From the NCBI RefSeq assembly GCF_040120695.1, contig NZ_JBEEAC010000005.1:124001-188000 (forward strand): DNA of 64,000 bases, in the 5' to 3' direction. The stretch's first letter is position 1. Each line of letters begins with the position of its first letter. Of this stretch, positions 16,229 to 23,572 are shown one piece after another. The translations under genes and the position numbers were made by a program. This DNA is from Plantactinospora sp040120695 (GTDB taxonomy: Bacteria > Actinomycetota > Actinomycetes > Mycobacteriales > Micromonosporaceae). The notes under the pieces are model-generated. The model made no database searches, was not told the origin of the DNA, and saw nothing but the letters and a program-made list of their open reading frames with translations.

Positions 16229-16987
16229 GTGGGACACGCATTCGAACTGCGCAAGGAAATCGAGCTGGTGGGAACGCCGGAGCAGGTCTGGGCGGCGATC
16301 GCCACCGGCCCCGGCATCGACTCCTGGTTCATGGGGCACACCGAGGTGGACCCGCGCGAGGGCGGACGGAACACGTTCACCATGGGCGGGCAGACCGAGG
16401 AGTCGACGGTGACCGCCTGGGAGCCCGGAAAGCGATTCGCGTACGGCACCGCACCCGGGCCGGACGGCACATTCATGGCGCTCGAATACCTGATCGAGGG
16501 GCGTGACCAGGGCAGCACCGTACTGCACCTGGTGCAGAGCGGCGTGCTCGGCGACAACTGGGAGGCGGAGTACGAGGCGATGCAGGTCGGCTGGGACATG
16601 TACCTGGGCACCCTGGCCGCGTACGTGCGGCACTTCCCCGGCCGGCACGGCACCCCCGTCGCCGCGTTCCGACCCGGCGCCGGCGAGCCGGACCAGGTCT
16701 GGGCGGGCGTGGCCCGGGCGTTCGGCATCTCCGGCCCGATCACCGAGGGCGCGCCGGCCCGGCTCGCCCTCGACGGCCTGCCGCCGGTCGAGGGCGTCGT
16801 CGACCTCGCAGGCCTGCCCACCTACCTCGGGGTACGCACCGACGACGCGCTCTACCGGTTCCTGCACTCCGGCACCGACCGGGGCAGCGTGCTGGTCCTC
16901 GGCCACCACCTCTTCGACGCGGACGTGGACCAGGCTCCGGCGGAGCGGGCCTGGCAGACCTGGGTCGACCAGCTTCCCACCGGCTGA
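16229..16987 (+). CDS. SRPBCC/AHSA1-domain protein
   Basis: A 252-residue cytosolic protein. Residues 1-145 form an AHSA1/START-like ligand-binding domain: FELRKEIELVGTPEQVWAAI, GPGIDSWFMGHTEVDPREGG and TVTAWEPGKRFAYGT, with the final helix ending LGTLAAYVRHFPG. A second region (about 150-252) repeats a shorter alpha/beta pattern of unknown fold. The GTG start (MGHAFELR) is preferred over an ATG 15 bases upstream, because GGAGA lies at a proper distance and the protein begins directly with the domain. Together with the ArsR gene upstream it forms a common two-gene module whose ligand is unknown. A strong terminator follows. Confidence 0.88.
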   Translation: MGHAFELRKEIELVGTPEQVWAAIATGPGIDSWFMGHTEVDPREGGRNTFTMGGQTEESTVTAWEPGKRFAYGTAPGPDGTFMALEYLIEGRDQGSTVLHLVQSGVLGDNWEAEYEAMQVGWDMYLGTLAAYVRHFPGRHGTPVAAFRPGAGEPDQVWAGVARAFGISGPITEGAPARLALDGLPPVEGVVDLAGLPTYLGVRTDDALYRFLHSGTDRGSVLVLGHHLFDADVDQAPAERAWQTWVDQLPTG

Positions 16988-16991
16988 CCCG

Positions 16992-17030
16992 GTGCGGCAG
17001 GGCCCCCAGCACCCGGGGGCCCTGCCGCAC
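16992..17030 (+). terminator. Strong terminator hairpin after the AHSA1 gene
   Basis: A 16-bp perfect stem (GTGCGGCAGGGCCCCC with GGGGGCCCTGCCGCAC) around a 7-base loop begins 5 bases after the AHSA1 stop codon. It separates the ArsR/AHSA1 unit from the multicopper oxidase operon. Confidence 0.9.
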
Positions 17031-17135
17031 CCCGGCCCCCGGGTGCTGGGTCGGGGTCGTACACCCGGTGGAGTACGGGATTCGACTCCGATCGGCAGAC
17101 GTGCGAGAGCAGCTCCGCTACCTAGCGTCAGGGGC

Positions 17136-17342
17136 ATGGCTGAACGTCGTCTGCGCTGGGTCGGGCTGGTCGTGGCACTGGTCGGGCTCGCCTTCAACCT
17201 CGGCTGGTTCTTCGTCCCGCCGCACGTCTGGCTCGACGATCCCGGTCTGGTACCGATGCCCGAGGCGCTGCTCGGTTGGTGGGTGATCGTCATCGGCGTC
17301 GCACTCGTCGCCTGGAGCCTGCGGCCGCGGCGCCGGCGGTGA
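17136..17342 (+). CDS. Small two-helix membrane protein
   Basis: A 68-residue protein starting MAERRLRWVGLVVALVGLAF with two hydrophobic helices (about residues 7-25 and 45-60) joined by FFVPPHVWLDDPGLVPMPEA, and an arginine-rich tail. It would be an inner-membrane hairpin. The ATG has AGGGG before it. Its stop overlaps the GTG start of the multicopper oxidase gene by 4 bases (GTGA), so it is co-translated with it and may assist its assembly or anchoring. No family was recognised. Confidence 0.8.
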   Translation: MAERRLRWVGLVVALVGLAFNLGWFFVPPHVWLDDPGLVPMPEALLGWWVIVIGVALVAWSLRPRRRR

Positions 17343-18874
17343 GCACCCGGCGCAAGGTGCTCGGCTGGCTCGGCGCGGGCACCGGCCTGCTCGTCGTCCC
17401 GGCCGCCGGATTCGGCGGCTACCTCTGGGCGCAGTCCGGACGGAGCAATGTCGGCACGCTGTCGTTCCGCAACCGGCTGCCGATCCCGCCGCTGCTGCCG
17501 CCGACCGTCGACGCCGACGGACGCAAACGGTTCCGGCTCACCCTCGCCGAGGGCCACACCGAACTGCTCCCCGGCACCAGCACCGCCACCTGGGGTGCCA
17601 ACGGACCGATCCTCGGGCCGACGCTACGGGCCCGGCGCGGTGACCGGGTGGCGGTCGACGTCACCAACAACCTGCCCGAGACCACCTCGGTGCACTGGCA
17701 CGGCATGCAGCTGCCGGCGGTGATGGACGGCGGTCCGCACCAGCCGATCGGTCCCGGCCGGACCTGGCAGCCGTACTGGACCATCGAGCAGCGGGCCGCG
17801 ACCCTCTGGTACCACCCGCACCTGCACCAGCGCACCGCGGCGCACGTCTACCGGGGTGTCGCCGGCCTGTTCCTGGTCGACGACGACGAAACCGACGCGC
17901 TGCCGCTGCCCCGCCGGTACGGCGTCGACGACATCCCGCTGATCCTTCAGGACCGGAAACTGCACGACGACGGCACGCTCGACGAGTCCGGCCTGAAGTT
18001 CGGCGGGTTCTCCATCACCGGCCTGCTCGGCGACCGGATCCTGGTCAACGGCGGCTACGACCCGTACCTGGAGGTCGACGCCGAGCTGGTCCGGTTCCGG
18101 CTGGTCAACGGCGCCAACGCCCGGATCTTCGCCGTCGGGTTCGCCGACGACCGGGAATTTTCGCTGGTGGCCACCGACACGGGAATGCGGGATGCGCCGC
18201 TGCCGCTGCGCCGGCTGATGCTCTCGCCGGGCGAACGCGCCGAGATCGTCGTCCGGTTCCGGCCCGGTGAGCAGGTGCTGCTGCGCGGATTCCCGGCGCC
18301 GATGGGCGGGAATTGGCTGATCCGGCGAATGGTCGGCGGTGCCGACACCTTCGACCTGCTGAAGATCGTCGCGGTGCCGGCGCTGCGGCCGTCGCCCGCG
18401 CTGCCGCCCCGGCTGACCGCCGCGCCGCCGTCGCCCGCGCCGACCCGGGCCGAGCCGTACCGGATGACGATGGGGGACTTCCGGTTCGACGGGCGGGTGA
18501 TGGACCTGACCCGGATCGACCGGGTCGTCCGGGCCGGCTCGGTGGAAACCTGGGAGATCGCCAACACCGGTGGGATCCCGCACAACTTCCACGTGCACGG
18601 CGCGGCGTTCCACCTGCTCGATGTCGACGGCCGGCCGCCGGCACCGTACCTGGTGGGGGAGAAGGACACCGTGTACGTACCGCCGGGCGGCCGGGTCCGG
18701 CTCGCCGTACGGTTCCTGGCGCACTCGGACGTACGGGCGCCGTACATGTTCCACTGCCACCTGCTCGCCCACGAGGACGCCGGCATGATGGGACAATTCC
18801 TTACCGTCTCGGCCCGGGACGAACCCCGGGTGCCGGCCGACCTCGCCGGCGCACATCCGGGGCACGGGAAGTGA
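17339..18874 (+). CDS. Tat-exported multicopper oxidase (CueO/bilirubin-oxidase-like)
   Basis: A 511-residue three-cupredoxin oxidase. The N-terminus has a twin-arginine signal (STRRKVLGW followed by a hydrophobic stretch), so the folded, copper-loaded enzyme is exported. All four copper motifs are present: HWHGMQ (119-124), WYHPHLH (157-163), HNFHVH (415-420) and HCHLLAHEDAGMM (472-484). The last contains the type-1 copper Cys473 and an axial Met. It oxidises phenols, metal ions or similar donors while reducing oxygen to water. It follows a small membrane protein with a 4-base overlap, and a histidine kinase begins 6 bases after its stop, so all four genes form one operon. Confidence 0.93.
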   Translation: MSTRRKVLGWLGAGTGLLVVPAAGFGGYLWAQSGRSNVGTLSFRNRLPIPPLLPPTVDADGRKRFRLTLAEGHTELLPGTSTATWGANGPILGPTLRARRGDRVAVDVTNNLPETTSVHWHGMQLPAVMDGGPHQPIGPGRTWQPYWTIEQRAATLWYHPHLHQRTAAHVYRGVAGLFLVDDDETDALPLPRRYGVDDIPLILQDRKLHDDGTLDESGLKFGGFSITGLLGDRILVNGGYDPYLEVDAELVRFRLVNGANARIFAVGFADDREFSLVATDTGMRDAPLPLRRLMLSPGERAEIVVRFRPGEQVLLRGFPAPMGGNWLIRRMVGGADTFDLLKIVAVPALRPSPALPPRLTAAPPSPAPTRAEPYRMTMGDFRFDGRVMDLTRIDRVVRAGSVETWEIANTGGIPHNFHVHGAAFHLLDVDGRPPAPYLVGEKDTVYVPPGGRVRLAVRFLAHSDVRAPYMFHCHLLAHEDAGMMGQFLTVSARDEPRVPADLAGAHPGHGK

Positions 18875-18880
18875 GGTCCG

Positions 18881-20056
18881 ATGCGCCGGCTCGACGTGCT
18901 GCTCGCGTTGGCCAGCGCCACCGCCATGACGGTGGCGACCGAGGTGGCCGCCGAGCCGTCGGGGCGGCACTCCACGATCGCCGCGGCCGTGCTCGGGGTC
19001 GTGACCGGGGCCCTGCTGCTGTTCCGGCGCCGCTACCCGGTACTGATACTGGTGCTGTCGCTGGTCGCCATCATGGGCTACAACCTGACCGGCTTTCCCG
19101 GCATCTCGCCGATCTGGCCGTTGCTGGTCCCGCTCTACACGGTCGCCCGGGCGGGCCAGTCGCTGATCGGGGCGGCGGTCGGCGTCTCCACCCTGCTGGT
19201 CTCCACCGGTTGGGTATTGAACGCCGGGATCGAACCGCTCCGGATCCTCGACGGGGCGCTCCGAGAGGCCGCGATGCTGGCCCTGGCCCTGGTGGCCGGC
19301 ACCGCGTTCCGCACCGCCGAGCTGTACGCCCGGGAGGCCGACGCCCGGCTCGCCGCCGAGCAGGCGGAGCAGGCCCGGGAGGGGGCCCGGCTGGTCCTCG
19401 CCGAACGGATCAGGATCGCCCGCGAGCTGCACGACGTCACCGCGCACACCGTCGCGGTGGTCGGAATCCAGCTCAACCTGGCGCGGGAACTCGTCGCGCG
19501 GGACCCCGACGCCGCACAGGAACTGCTGGACAGCGCCCGAGGAGTCAACCTGGAGGCAATCGACGAGCTGCGTCGAGCGATACACCTGCTGCGCGAGCCA
19601 GATGCCGCAACCACGCCGGAACCACGGTCCCCGCCGGACGAGACGCACCTCGGCACGCTGCTCGACCGGGCGGCCGAGGCCGGCCTGACGACGGCGTTCG
19701 ACCGCGAGGGCGAGCCCCGGCCGCTGCCGCCCACCGTCGGCTTGACCCTGTACCGGATCGCCCAGGAGTCGATCACCAATGTGATTCGGCACGCCAACGC
19801 CCGATCGGTCACGCTGATGCTCCGGTACGCCGCCGACGGCGTCGTCCTCGACGTTCGCGACGACGGCGCGGGTGGTGGTTCCGGGGCAGGTGGTGGTTCC
19901 GGGGCGGCCGCCGACGGGCACGGGCTGACCGGGATGCGGGAACGGGCGACCGGGCTGGGCGGGACGTTGCACGCCGGCCCGCTGCCCGGGGGCGGGTACG
20001 CCGTCCGAGCCTGGCTACCTCGGGCGATCACTGCCGTGGGCGGGACCGTGCGATGA
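18881..20056 (+). CDS. NarL-type sensor histidine kinase
   Basis: A 391-residue membrane histidine kinase. About five hydrophobic helices occupy residues 5-145, and a coiled linker (EADARLAAEQAEQAREGARL) leads to the phospho-acceptor helix RIRIARELHDVTAHTVAVVG. The ATPase domain has the N-box ESITNVIRHAN and DVRDDGAG. The segment just after the G1 box holds a duplicated GGGSGA stretch before HGLTGMRER, so the ATP lid is longer than normal. The ATG follows GAGG at a short distance, 6 bases after the oxidase stop. Its last codon overlaps the response regulator start (ATGA), showing translational coupling to its partner. Confidence 0.92.
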   Translation: MRRLDVLLALASATAMTVATEVAAEPSGRHSTIAAAVLGVVTGALLLFRRRYPVLILVLSLVAIMGYNLTGFPGISPIWPLLVPLYTVARAGQSLIGAAVGVSTLLVSTGWVLNAGIEPLRILDGALREAAMLALALVAGTAFRTAELYAREADARLAAEQAEQAREGARLVLAERIRIARELHDVTAHTVAVVGIQLNLARELVARDPDAAQELLDSARGVNLEAIDELRRAIHLLREPDAATTPEPRSPPDETHLGTLLDRAAEAGLTTAFDREGEPRPLPPTVGLTLYRIAQESITNVIRHANARSVTLMLRYAADGVVLDVRDDGAGGGSGAGGGSGAAADGHGLTGMRERATGLGGTLHAGPLPGGGYAVRAWLPRAITAVGGTVR

Positions 20057-20727
20057 CGATCCGGGTGCTGCTCGCCGACGACCAGCCGCTCGTCCGGGCC
20101 GGGCTACGTGGCCTGCTCGGGCTGGACGGCGACATCGAGGTGGTGGCGGAGGCGGCCGACGGCACGGACGCGCTGCGACAGGTCCGGCGGGTCCGACCCG
20201 ACGTCGCACTGCTGGACATCCGCATGCCAGGGCTGGACGGCCTGGCGACCACCGAGCGGATCACCACGGATCCGGCCACCGCCGGGGTACGGGTCATCGT
20301 GCTCACGACGTACGAGATCGACGAGTACATCTTCACGGCCTTGCGGGCCGGGGCGTCCGGTTTCCTGGCCAAGACCGCCAGCCGGGAGGACCTGTGTCAC
20401 GCGGTCCGGGTCGTCGCGGCCGGCGATGCCCTGCTCAGCCCGGGCGTGACCCGGCGGGTGATCGAGGAGTTCGGCCGGCGACCGGTGCCGCCGCGGGGCT
20501 CGACGGAACGGCTGGCCGGGCTGACCGACCGGGAGCGCGAGGTGCTGGCACTGGTGGCCGGCGGGCGCAGCAATGCCGACATCGGCCGCCTGCTGCGAAT
20601 GAGCCCGCTGACCGCGAAGACCCACGTCAGCCGGATCATCACCAAACTCGGCGTCCGGGACCGCGCCCAGTTGGTGATGCTGGCGTACGAGACGGGGCTG
20701 GTCACCCCCGGCGGAGCCGCCGGCTGA
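20053..20727 (+). CDS. LuxR/NarL-family response regulator
   Basis: A 224-residue response regulator. The receiver domain (about residues 1-125) has LLADDQP, the phosphorylation site in ALLDIRMPGLDG and the lysine in FLAKTA. The LuxR helix-turn-helix (about 160-220) contains LTDREREVLALVAGGRSNAD and SPLTAKTHVSRIITKLGV. It overlaps the kinase gene by 4 bases and closes the operon of small membrane protein, multicopper oxidase, kinase and regulator. It may control that operon or copper/oxidative-stress genes, which is an inference from the linkage. Confidence 0.95.
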   Translation: MTIRVLLADDQPLVRAGLRGLLGLDGDIEVVAEAADGTDALRQVRRVRPDVALLDIRMPGLDGLATTERITTDPATAGVRVIVLTTYEIDEYIFTALRAGASGFLAKTASREDLCHAVRVVAAGDALLSPGVTRRVIEEFGRRPVPPRGSTERLAGLTDREREVLALVAGGRSNADIGRLLRMSPLTAKTHVSRIITKLGVRDRAQLVMLAYETGLVTPGGAAG

Positions 20728-20769
20728 GTCCCGTTGCCGGAGTCGGCCGGTCGCGCCGGGTCGGCCCGG

Positions 20770-21210
20770 TCATCGACGTCCACCGGTGCCGGGTCCGGTC
20801 GACGGGGTGCCCCAGAGCCGGTCGGCGGTGCCCTGCCGGACCGCCGCCTCGTACGCCGTGACCTTGTTGTCGATCAGGTCGAGGCAGTCCTGGAGCTCGG
20901 CGATCCGGTCCTGTACCCGCTGCCGGTGTGCCCGGAGTAGTTCGAGGCGTTCGGCTTCGTTGCCCCGACCCTCGCCGACAAGTTCGGCGAGCCGGCGGAT
21001 CGTGGCCAGCGGCATTCCGGAGGCCCGGAACTTCGTACAGTTGTGGAGCCACTGCACGTCCCACTCGGTGTAGACGCGTCGCCCGGCGCTGTCGCGGCGT
21101 AGCCGGCCGGTCAGCAGCCCTTCCCGCTCGTACAGCCGGAGGGTGTGCACGCTCAGGCCGGTGCGTTCGGCCACCTGCCCGATGCTGAAATCCACTGGAG
21201 TGTCGAGCAT
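20770..21210 (-). CDS. MerR-family transcriptional regulator
   Basis: A 146-residue MerR-type regulator. The N-terminal winged helix reads FSIGQVAERTGLSVHTLRLY followed by EREGLLTGRLRRDSAGRRVY, then WDVQWLHNCTKFRASGMPLA. A long dimerisation coiled coil (about 90-135) contains LLRAHRQRVQDRIAELQDCL. It lacks the cysteine pattern of metal sensors, so it probably senses an organic ligand or redox state. The start (MLDTPVDFSI) was set at the ATG at 21210; a longer frame upstream would overlap the operator. It is divergent from the SDR gene, its probable target. Confidence 0.92.
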   Translation of the reverse strand: MLDTPVDFSIGQVAERTGLSVHTLRLYEREGLLTGRLRRDSAGRRVYTEWDVQWLHNCTKFRASGMPLATIRRLAELVGEGRGNEAERLELLRAHRQRVQDRIAELQDCLDLIDNKVTAYEAAVRQGTADRLWGTPSTGPGTGGRR

Positions 21211-21228
21211 GGCCGGAGCATACGCGTG

Positions 21229-21259
21229 TTGACCTAGAGCACGGTCTAGCACATAGCTT
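21229..21259 (+). promoter_or_regulatory. MerR-type promoter with 19-bp spacer and dyad
   Basis: TTGACC (21229-21234) and TAGCTT (21254-21259) are separated by 19 bases, the stretched spacing typical of MerR-activated promoters. A dyad CTAGA-N6-TCTAG (21234-21249) lies between them. It faces the SDR gene at 21267 and sits next to the divergent MerR gene. Confidence 0.6.
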
Positions 21260-21266
21260 CGCCCGT

Positions 21267-22250
21267 ATGGCACTGACAGCAGACAGTTCTGATACCGGAT
21301 CCGACGCCCGGGGAACCGACCGGATCGGGGTCGGGGCCGGGGAGACGGTCGAGTTCGGCGCGCGGAGCACCGCCGACGAGGTGTTGCGGGGGATCGACCT
21401 CGCCGGCAGGCTCGCGCTCGTCACCGGCGGCTCCTCCGGACTCGGCCGGGAGGCGACGGCGGCGCTCGCCCGGGCCGGTGCCCGGGTGGTGGTACCCGCC
21501 CGGCGGCCGGCGGCGGCCCGCGCCGCGCTGACCGGGATCGACGGGGTGGAGGTGGACGAACTCGACCTGGCCGACCTGGACAGCGTACGGGCCTTCGCCG
21601 ACCGGTTCCTGGCCTCGGGCAGGAACATCGACATCATGATGACCAACGCCGGCATCATGGCCTGCCCGCAGACCCGGGTCGGCCCGGGCTGGGAGGCGCA
21701 GTTCGGCGTCAACCACCTCGGGCACTACGCGCTGGTCAATCTGCTGTGGCCGGCGATCGGGCAGAGCGGGGGAGCCCGGGTCGTGGTGCTCACCTCCCGC
21801 GCCCAGCACCCGTCGGCAATTCGTTGGTCCGATCCGCACTTCACCTCCGGGTACGACAAGTGGCAGGCGTACGCCCAGTCGAAGCGGGCGAACGTGCTGT
21901 TCGCCGACCGGCTCGACACCCTCGGCCGGGAGGTGGGGGTACGGGCGTTCTCGGTGCACCCCGGTCACATCCTCACCCCGCTACAGCGGCACCTCAGCCG
22001 GGCGGAGATGGTCGACGCCGGATGGGTGGACGCGGACGGCAACTTGATCGACAGCGAGTTCAAGACGCCGGAGCAGGGGGCGGCGACCCAGGTGTGGGCG
22101 GCCACCTCTCCCGGGCTCGCCGGCACCGGCGGCCGGTACTGCGAGGACTGTGCGGTGGTCGACCACGAGACGGACCCGGACGGGGCAGCGCGGCTCTGGG
22201 CGCTGTCGGCCGAGCTGACCGGCGTCGACGCGTTCAGGACGGAGGACTGA
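21267..22250 (+). CDS. Short-chain dehydrogenase/reductase
   Basis: A 327-residue SDR oxidoreductase of the retinol-dehydrogenase/WWOX-like type. The cofactor motif is TGGSSGLGREATAALARAGA (TGxxxGxG), then NAGIM, a catalytic Ser in VVVLTSRAQ, and the YxxxK pair in AYAQSKRANVLFADRL. An N-terminal extension of about 40 residues precedes the Rossmann core. It catalyses NAD(P)-dependent oxidation or reduction of an alcohol or carbonyl; the substrate is unknown. It is probably induced through the MerR regulator encoded on the opposite strand, whose promoter-type site lies directly upstream. Confidence 0.92.
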   Translation: MALTADSSDTGSDARGTDRIGVGAGETVEFGARSTADEVLRGIDLAGRLALVTGGSSGLGREATAALARAGARVVVPARRPAAARAALTGIDGVEVDELDLADLDSVRAFADRFLASGRNIDIMMTNAGIMACPQTRVGPGWEAQFGVNHLGHYALVNLLWPAIGQSGGARVVVLTSRAQHPSAIRWSDPHFTSGYDKWQAYAQSKRANVLFADRLDTLGREVGVRAFSVHPGHILTPLQRHLSRAEMVDAGWVDADGNLIDSEFKTPEQGAATQVWAATSPGLAGTGGRYCEDCAVVDHETDPDGAARLWALSAELTGVDAFRTED

Positions 22251-22291
22251 TCGTGGCGCTTGCGGGGCTTGCCCCCCGCGGCACCGCACCC

Positions 22292-23572
22292 TCACCTGGC
22301 CGCGGCCGTACGCAGGTCGGCGATGAGCCGGTCGAGCAGGCGTTCCTCCATCACCGCCCGGCCGGTCCGCCGCATGGATTCGCCCAGCGACTCGTCCCAC
22401 GGGGTCGCTACCGGCGTCCCGAGCAGGGCCGTGCCGGTGCCGGCCGCCGGCAGGTAGTCGGCGGCGGTCATCCGCCACGGGACCGCGTTCGGATACCGCT
22501 GGAGAGCCGCCGCCGTCAGTCGTACGCCGGTCCAGTCGAAGTCGTTGCGCCACCGGATCACCGCCCCCCGGGCGGCGCGCAGCAGTGTGTGGAGGGCGAC
22601 CGACGGCACCCCTTCGGTGCAGATCAGCGGTGGTGCCTGTGCCCCGAGCGCGGCGGTGGCCGCGCGGAGCACCGCGGGGTTCTCACAGACGTGGATCTCG
22701 TCGCAGGCCACCCTCAGCGGTGCCAGACGCAGTTGGTGCAGGGTGACCCGGATCGGCACACCCGCCCGGGCGGCCTCGGTCAGCCAGCGCCCGACCGGGC
22801 CGCCGGTGGCCGGCACGTTGAGCACCAGCACCTGGCTGGCGAGGTCGTCCGGGACCAGCCCGACCGACTCCCACAATGCCCGCTCCCGTTCGCCGTCGAC
22901 CGGTAGCGTCGTCTGCTGCCAGGCGGCGAGGGCACGGAGAACGAGCCCACGCAGAGGTCCTTCGGCGAGGGCCTTCGTGTCGTCCAGCATCCGATCGGCG
23001 AAGACGGGCATCGGTTCGTCGGCAGCGGGCAGCGCGTCCAGTACCCGGATGACGTTCTCGAACGGCAGTCCGGTTCGGACGACGCGGGTGAGGGTGCCGT
23101 CGCGGCGCAGGCCGTCGAGCCATTCCGCGTACCAGGCGGTGCCGGCGTGTCGGCCGTCCTGGGCGATCGCGAGGACGGCGTCCCGGCCCACGGCCTCGCG
23201 TTTCAGTTCGGCTGGCCGGTTGCGCATCGGGGCCGCCGCGGTGAGTACGTCGGCCAGGCCGACGCCGTGTGCCGCCCGCAGGTGCCCGTCCACCTCGGCC
23301 AGTCGGACGCTGAGGCGGGCCGCCGCGGCGGAGCGGTGGGTGCCGGTGATGCCGATGACCACGAAACGCTCGTCGTCGGTGGGGGCGGTCAGCGTCACGG
23401 CGCCGTCGAGCCGGCCGCCGGTGCGTTCCAGGCTGCGCCGGGCGGCCCTCAGCAACCGCCGCCAGCCGGGATGCTCGATCAGGTCCGTCGATCTACGGAG
23501 ATCGCCCGGCTGGTCCGGCCGCGCGGGCGACATCTCGCGGCCGGGCCGGTCCGGCGCTTGCCCGCCGGTCAT
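22292..23572 (-). CDS. jetD: Wadjet type III JetD-like Toprim/DUF2399 nuclease
   Basis: A 426-residue protein of the TIGR02679/DUF2399 type, last gene of the Jet operon. The C-terminal Toprim-like core shows acidic Glu297 in CENPAVL, Glu320 in ICTEG, and the DxD pair Asp344/Asp346 in RNDFDWTG, matching a metal-dependent topoisomerase/nuclease fold. The N-terminal two-thirds (about 1-285) is helical and probably docks on the SMC complex. In characterised Wadjet systems JetD cuts circular plasmid DNA reeled in by the JetABC motor. Its start overlaps the jetC stop (ATGA), so expression is coupled. Convergent with the SDR gene. Confidence 0.85.
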   Translation of the reverse strand: MTGGQAPDRPGREMSPARPDQPGDLRRSTDLIEHPGWRRLLRAARRSLERTGGRLDGAVTLTAPTDDERFVVIGITGTHRSAAAARLSVRLAEVDGHLRAAHGVGLADVLTAAAPMRNRPAELKREAVGRDAVLAIAQDGRHAGTAWYAEWLDGLRRDGTLTRVVRTGLPFENVIRVLDALPAADEPMPVFADRMLDDTKALAEGPLRGLVLRALAAWQQTTLPVDGERERALWESVGLVPDDLASQVLVLNVPATGGPVGRWLTEAARAGVPIRVTLHQLRLAPLRVACDEIHVCENPAVLRAATAALGAQAPPLICTEGVPSVALHTLLRAARGAVIRWRNDFDWTGVRLTAAALQRYPNAVPWRMTAADYLPAAGTGTALLGTPVATPWDESLGESMRRTGRAVMEERLLDRLIADLRTAAAR

